Assembly: GCA_947627835.1 (NCBI GenBank)
Contig: CANQXM010000005.1
Coordinates: forward strand, 1 to 24,623
Length of the DNA: 24,623 nt
Reading direction: 5' to 3'
Source: an uncultured Bacilli bacterium
Lineage (GTDB): Bacteria; Bacillota_I; Bacilli_A; RF39; UBA660
Shown here: positions 20,999 to 24,623 of the stretch, piece by piece
Numbering within the stretch: position 1 is the stretch's first letter
How the letters are laid out: each line of letters begins with the position of its first letter
Notes under the pieces: generated by a model
The model's input: only the letters and a program-made list of their open reading frames with translations
Database searches by the model: none
What the model was told of the DNA's origin: nothing
Translations under genes and position numbers: made by a program

Positions 20999-22861
20999 TC
21001 ACATATTGTCTATCTCATTTTTTGTATATTTTTTGTTTAACTTTGGTTTAAAACTTGTACATTTTTCAATTTTCTTATCCCTTCTTCGTAAAAGTCTACC
21101 CATTAGATTAAGATTTTTAAAAGCCATCAAGTTGCGAAGAAAGAAATAATAAATTTTTGCTTCAAACAAATGATGAAATGCATGATAGAATAAAGCACTT
21201 GCTATCGTATGATCATCAGATACGTAACCATATACTTCAAAACCACCGGAAGATACATGATTGAGAAAACAACCAAACTCATAGGAATCTTTAAAATAAA
21301 CATGATGAGAAAGAATATTCTTTTCCTCTTTCAAAACGGAAGCCGAGTATTTTTTAAGTTCATTTAATTTTACCGGATGAATCATAGGATTTCTCATATC
21401 AATGGGAACCGCGCACTGATTCTTAGCATAATGATAATGAATTCCAAGCGCACAACTATATAAGATTTCAATGGCTAAAGCTTGATCGGCAAGATCCCCT
21501 TTGGGACACTTTCCATTTAAGAAATTTTTTAAAAATTCTTCCCGCGCTAGTTCATTGTAACCAAGCATTCCAGCTTTTTCTTTCTCTGAATATAAGGAAC
21601 CCAACTTAATTTCTTCAAATGGCTTTCCACCAATCATAGCAGTATTTCGATAAATGTGAATATCAAAATGTTCAAGTCCTCCGACCTTTTCTTCATCTTG
21701 TAAATTACCTCGATCACAAATTTCCTTTGACTGATACGAATGAATTTGTAGATTGAGTAAGGTTCCTACATGAATATTCACCCGTTCATGGCGAATTCGT
21801 CCATTTTCCTTATAGTAATTTCTAGATTCGATCCATCCTCTTCTTGAAAAGCCATAATGAAGCAAATTTAATTGCGCGGTGGTAATCGTTTGATGATGAT
21901 AATTTTGAAATTGCATCATGCCATAAAAATTTTTTTCACCAAATTTAGAAAAAGATGGCAGTTTTTGCTGATAAAAAGATGGAATCTTCTGAAGAGAAAA
22001 AAGACGTTGATAATCACTTTGATTTACAACCGCAAGTTCATCTTGAGGAGTAAAACAATTACTATAAACCTCTCCATATTTAAGTTTTTTAGAATAAGGA
22101 AGATTCATATTGATTTTTAAAATATCACTCAGTAAATCAATAAAATGATACCCACTATGAAATAATTTGCCATATCCATACTTGTAAGGATGATTTTCTT
22201 TATCTAAATCATGAGGCATTTCCCAGTTTCCATCAGAATGATAAATATCAATATAAGTAATTGGAATTTGATAAGTATTTACAACATCTGATAGAATTTT
22301 TTTTACATATTCATAACCATGATGATATTGTCTTTGACACATGACCTTACAAGAAGCAGTACTTTCTTTTGCATAATCTAAAAGCTGATAATATTCTTTT
22401 CGAACACGACGAATCGAACTAATGGAAGTCATATTTTTACAGACACTAATGGGTTTATCGGTAAGAACATGAATGTTATTTTTTAAAGCAAACTCTAAAT
22501 ACATGAAATGCGCTTTGGGTTCAGTAGCAATGATAATATGGGTAATGGAAAGCGTTTCACAAATCGCTTGTAAATTATAAAATAGTCGCTTTGGCAAATG
22601 ATAAGAATCTCGGTAACGATCAGGAATAGTAAAAATATTGGTGTGAGTAAATCCGTTTTCATCTAGAACTTTTCGGGTTTGCTCTTTACAAGAAGATAGT
22701 TCGATAACCAAAGACAATTCATAATGATATTTCTTAAAAAAAGGCAAATAAATCCGCTTTGCATGAGGTCCAATACCAACAAGGCAAATTCTTTTCTTTG
22801 CATGAGAAAAACAAACACGAGAAGATTGCATTTGATCACGAATCAGTTTTTCAGTATTCAT
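20999..22861 (-). CDS. Gfo/Idh/MocA-family oxidoreductase with long C-terminal extension
   Basis: The product is 620 residues from the ATG at 22861, preceded by GTGAGAAAA; an in-frame ATG at 22876 lies six bases from the -10 box and is rejected. A Rossmann nucleotide-binding start, RICLVGIGPHAKRIYLPFF (24-42), and the family's EKPI equivalent, VLTDKPISV (132-140), mark the NAD(P)-binding domain. YHFIDLLSDIL matches the conserved H-iDll of the second domain. The family usually has about 330-400 residues; here more than 150 extra residues follow, rich in His, Tyr and Phe and ending in a basic tail (RRRDKKIEK). The substrate is unknown. This might be a sugar or cyclitol dehydrogenase, or a polysaccharide-linked enzyme fused to an unrecognised domain. 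Confidence 0.8.
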   Translation of the reverse strand: MNTEKLIRDQMQSSRVCFSHAKKRICLVGIGPHAKRIYLPFFKKYHYELSLVIELSSCKEQTRKVLDENGFTHTNIFTIPDRYRDSYHLPKRLFYNLQAICETLSITHIIIATEPKAHFMYLEFALKNNIHVLTDKPISVCKNMTSISSIRRVRKEYYQLLDYAKESTASCKVMCQRQYHHGYEYVKKILSDVVNTYQIPITYIDIYHSDGNWEMPHDLDKENHPYKYGYGKLFHSGYHFIDLLSDILKINMNLPYSKKLKYGEVYSNCFTPQDELAVVNQSDYQRLFSLQKIPSFYQQKLPSFSKFGEKNFYGMMQFQNYHHQTITTAQLNLLHYGFSRRGWIESRNYYKENGRIRHERVNIHVGTLLNLQIHSYQSKEICDRGNLQDEEKVGGLEHFDIHIYRNTAMIGGKPFEEIKLGSLYSEKEKAGMLGYNELAREEFLKNFLNGKCPKGDLADQALAIEILYSCALGIHYHYAKNQCAVPIDMRNPMIHPVKLNELKKYSASVLKEEKNILSHHVYFKDSYEFGCFLNHVSSGGFEVYGYVSDDHTIASALFYHAFHHLFEAKIYYFFLRNLMAFKNLNLMGRLLRRRDKKIEKCTSFKPKLNKKYTKNEIDNM

Positions 22862-22882
22862 TTTTCTCACTTCCATAAAATC

Positions 22883-22911
22883 ATTATAAAAATGAAAAAA
22901 AAATTAGTAAA
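22883..22911 (-). promoter_or_regulatory. Promoter of the oxidoreductase gene
   Basis: TTTACT (22911-22906), a 17-base spacer and TATAAT (22888-22883) lie 21 bases before the ATG at 22861. Confidence 0.6.
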
Positions 22912-22915
22912 ATAG

Positions 22916-23482
22916 TTATTTTTTTTGCCTGCTATAATTATTTTTAAGTTCTAACTGTTTCAAGAAATACTCTAAAATTTGATAATCTCTGCGAACAATA
23001 AAACGAGCATGATAAACACTCATTTCTCCTTCGTTAATAGAAGGTTTCAAAAATTGCTCGCAAGCCTTCATTTTTTCCATGGCTGAAGGAATAGATAGCC
23101 ACAACAAGCTTGCTTGATCTGCTTGCTCTTCTAAAGTATAATGAGTATTTCCTTTTTGAATCACATGAGCAACAAAAATATGTGAAATTTGCTTAAAGTT
23201 ATCCAAAGATTTATGTTCTTCAATAGTTCCTAAATAATCATCAATCGAAACAACACATCCACATTCCTCATGTACTTCCCGCAAAAATGTTTCCTGCGCT
23301 GACTCTCCCTTTTCAATGCCACCACCAATTAATTTATATTCTTCCTTGGCTTTCTTATACAAAACAGCAATTTCCCCATTTTCATTAAAAACAATTCCGC
23401 GAGCACCATAACGAATACGAGGATTTACAAACGGCTTAGAAGAATATCCAAGCATTTCATCATTTAAAACTTGAATTACCAT
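22916..23482 (-). CDS. Nudix hydrolase
   Basis: The product is 188 residues from the ATG at 23482, which has GGTGG eight bases upstream and lies one base past the LysR stop. An in-frame ATG at 23533 would overlap the LysR gene and add a hydrophobic stretch not typical of the family. A complete Nudix box, GX5EX7REUXEEXGU, runs from Gly54 to Cys76 (GGIEKGE, then REVHEECGC) with all metal-binding glutamates present. Nudix enzymes cleave nucleoside diphosphates linked to another group; the substrate cannot be told from this sequence. It shares a transcript with the LysR regulator, so its substrate may be linked to the regulator's signal (inference). Confidence 0.92.
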   Translation of the reverse strand: MVIQVLNDEMLGYSSKPFVNPRIRYGARGIVFNENGEIAVLYKKAKEEYKLIGGGIEKGESAQETFLREVHEECGCVVSIDDYLGTIEEHKSLDNFKQISHIFVAHVIQKGNTHYTLEEQADQASLLWLSIPSAMEKMKACEQFLKPSINEGEMSVYHARFIVRRDYQILEYFLKQLELKNNYSRQKK

Positions 23483-23483
23483 A

Positions 23484-24377
23484 CTATTTACCACCACACA
23501 TAGATAAAACAACTTGAACAAATTTTGAAACAACCGGATTAAATGAAAATTTATAATAAATCATACCATAAGAATTTTGGGGAATTGATTCTTTCAAAGG
23601 CAATATTTTTAAGTCGGTATCTCGAATCTCATCTTCAATAAAATAGCCGATACAGTCATTTAAAAGGACAAAGTCCGCCATTAACTTAGAATCCGGCATT
23701 TCAACAATCGGAAACAATTGTAAGTTATTCTCTTGTAAAACACGATCAAGCATCTGACGACGCCGAGAGCTTCCAGGAATAACCAAGGCACATTTATGTA
23801 AATCCTGAATGCTTTGAATCTCTTTTCCATGTTTTTCATAAGTCGCCTTGGAACAAGCAAAACAAGTATTAAAGTGACCAATGGCCTTTACTTCCAGTTC
23901 AAACTTTTCAGAATAGTTAATATTAGGTAAATAATCAATCAAAACATCAATTTTATGATTCATTAAAAAGGAATTTAAGTTAGAAGCGCTATCTGTAAAA
24001 ATGTTAATTTTAACATGGGGATATTTTTGATAAAATGCTGAAAGAAAGCGATTCAAAATATGGTCAGCAATATTACGAGTTGTACCAATCATGAGATTTC
24101 CAGTCACTTCAAAATCAGAAACAGATTCCTGTTCCATAGAAAACTTTTGAAACAAATTTGCTAGTTTCCGATATAACATATCTCCCTCTACAGTAAGTTC
24201 AATTCCCCGATTTGTTCGATGAACCAAAGGACAATGCAAAATATCTTCTAACAATTTTACATTCTTACTTAACGTAGGTTGTGCTACATGATACTGATAA
24301 GAGGCTTGAGAAATATTTTTCGTAAGAGCAACAATATAAAAATCATAATATAATGGCAGTAATTCTCGTAAATCCAT
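23484..24377 (-). CDS. LysR-family transcriptional regulator
   Basis: The product is 298 residues from the ATG at 24377, which has AAGGGGAG upstream; an in-frame start at 24431 lies in the promoter. The N-terminal winged HTH (about 5-65) shows the LysR hallmark: TKNISQASYQYHVAQPTLSK, then a recognition region ending LVHRTNRGIELTVEGDMLY. The rest is a two-lobed effector-binding domain (about 90-295), with GNLMIGTTRNIADHILNRFL opening the first lobe. The usual length is near 300. LysR proteins bind a small effector and often control a neighbouring gene; the Nudix gene one base downstream is co-transcribed. A TTGA-N7-TCAA dyad overlaps the -35 box and may allow autoregulation. The effector is unknown. 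Confidence 0.93.
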   Translation of the reverse strand: MDLRELLPLYYDFYIVALTKNISQASYQYHVAQPTLSKNVKLLEDILHCPLVHRTNRGIELTVEGDMLYRKLANLFQKFSMEQESVSDFEVTGNLMIGTTRNIADHILNRFLSAFYQKYPHVKINIFTDSASNLNSFLMNHKIDVLIDYLPNINYSEKFELEVKAIGHFNTCFACSKATYEKHGKEIQSIQDLHKCALVIPGSSRRRQMLDRVLQENNLQLFPIVEMPDSKLMADFVLLNDCIGYFIEDEIRDTDLKILPLKESIPQNSYGMIYYKFSFNPVVSKFVQVVLSMCGGK

Positions 24378-24402
24378 AAAAACTCCCCTTATTTGTTTTT
24401 CT

Positions 24403-24431
24403 ATCCTACAAAAAACTTGAGAAGTTGTCAA
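24403..24431 (-). promoter_or_regulatory. Promoter of the LysR-Nudix operon
   Basis: TTGACA (24431-24426, a perfect -35), a 17-base spacer and TAGGAT (24408-24403). The -35 overlaps the dyad TTGA-GAAGTTG-TCAA (24417-24431), which contains a T-N11-A LysR-type box. Confidence 0.8.
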
Positions 24432-24513
24432 TTATTAGCAAGGATTTTTTACTGAAAAACGCGATGATTTCATAAAAGTTGCGATTTAAGAATTGCAAGA
24501 ATAAAGATTTGCA

Positions 24514-24564
24514 ATAAAAAAACAGCTTCTTCCAAGTTAAAGATTATGCTAACTTTTTGAAGCT
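24514..24564 (-). terminator. Rho-independent terminator after tRNA-Trp
   Basis: AGCTTC (24564-24559) pairs with GAAGCT (24529-24524), and an inner AAGTTA/TAACTT pair (24555-24550 with 24539-24534) extends the stem. A run of seven T follows on the minus strand. It lies 14 bases after the tRNA 3' end. Confidence 0.85.
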
Positions 24565-24578
24565 ATTTCATCTACATA

Positions 24579-24623
24579 TGGCAGGGGCGGAGAGAATCGA
24601 ACTCCCATCAAAAGTTTTGGAGA
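24579..24623 (-). tRNA. tRNA-Trp (CCA), 5' part cut by window edge
   Basis: Only the 3' 45 bases are present. Read on the minus strand they contain anticodon loop CTCCAAA (anticodon CCA), T-arm GGGAG-TTCGATT-CTCTC, acceptor strand CGCCCCT, discriminator G and an encoded CCA end. The loop, T-arm and acceptor closely match E. coli tRNA-Trp. The anticodon CCA reads UGG only, in keeping with TGA as a stop here. Confidence 0.9.

Noticed and set aside
24440..24520. Repeated ttgca-like short words near the LysR promoter
   Set aside because: They are short, imperfect and irregularly spaced, so likely chance in AT-rich DNA.
1..24623. CRISPR arrays, insertion sequences, rRNA genes, integrases
   Set aside because: No regularly spaced repeats, transposase or integrase motifs, or rRNA-like sequence were seen on either strand.

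Overview
The window is AT-rich DNA (roughly one third G+C by eye) from a low-GC Firmicutes-type bacterium. Supporting signs are strong AGGAGG-type ribosome sites, TATAAT promoters often of the extended TGnTATAAT form, many hairpin-plus-T-tract terminators, and small CotF-like coat proteins. TGA is a real stop codon (two ATGA start/stop overlaps at 2655-2658 and 4682-4685) and the tRNA-Trp at the right edge has anticodon CCA, so the genetic code is standard and this is not a Mycoplasma-type genome. An uncultured gut Bacilli or Erysipelotrichia-like lineage is my best guess, as inference only. Nearly all genes are on the minus strand, and no gap without a gene exceeds 300 bases.

Region by region (minus strand unless stated). 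1-1570: a membrane-anchored protein with a SUMF1/formylglycine-enzyme-like domain, cut by the window edge. 1825-5179: a tightly coupled three-gene operon of a small membrane protein, a sensor with two solute-binding-like domains and a degenerate GGDEF domain, and a YihY/BrkB membrane protein. 5231-9022: two paralogous giant prepilin-like proteins with Ig-like modules; the longer also carries a thrombospondin type 1-like repeat and a cysteine-rich tail. 9087-10889: the translational GTPase TypA/BipA. 10979-13303: a HAAS/DUF1700-like membrane protein after an unrecognised 590-residue helical protein. 13408-13938 (+): a DUF308/HdeD-like membrane protein. 13944-14588: a secreted, membrane-anchored CPHC thioredoxin-like protein. 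14707-15158: a pair of small CotF-like proteins. 15226-16113: a spore-photoproduct-lyase-like radical SAM protein ending in a probable sliding-clamp motif. 16230-17501 (+): an anchored extracellular protein of unknown function.

17548-20853 looks accessory or phage-derived. It holds a PAPS-reductase-like gene (IbrA-like), a GNAT acetyltransferase and a ParB-like gene (IbrB-like) in one overlapping operon, preceded by a small unknown gene and a sigma-region-4/ArpU-like regulator. 20999-24377 holds a Gfo/Idh/MocA oxidoreductase with a long extra C-terminus, then a LysR regulator and Nudix hydrolase pair read from one good promoter. The right edge cuts tRNA-Trp.

The strongest leads are the TSP1-bearing giant prepilin and its tandem paralogue, the IbrA-GNAT-IbrB cassette, and the sensor operon with the altered GGDEF motif.
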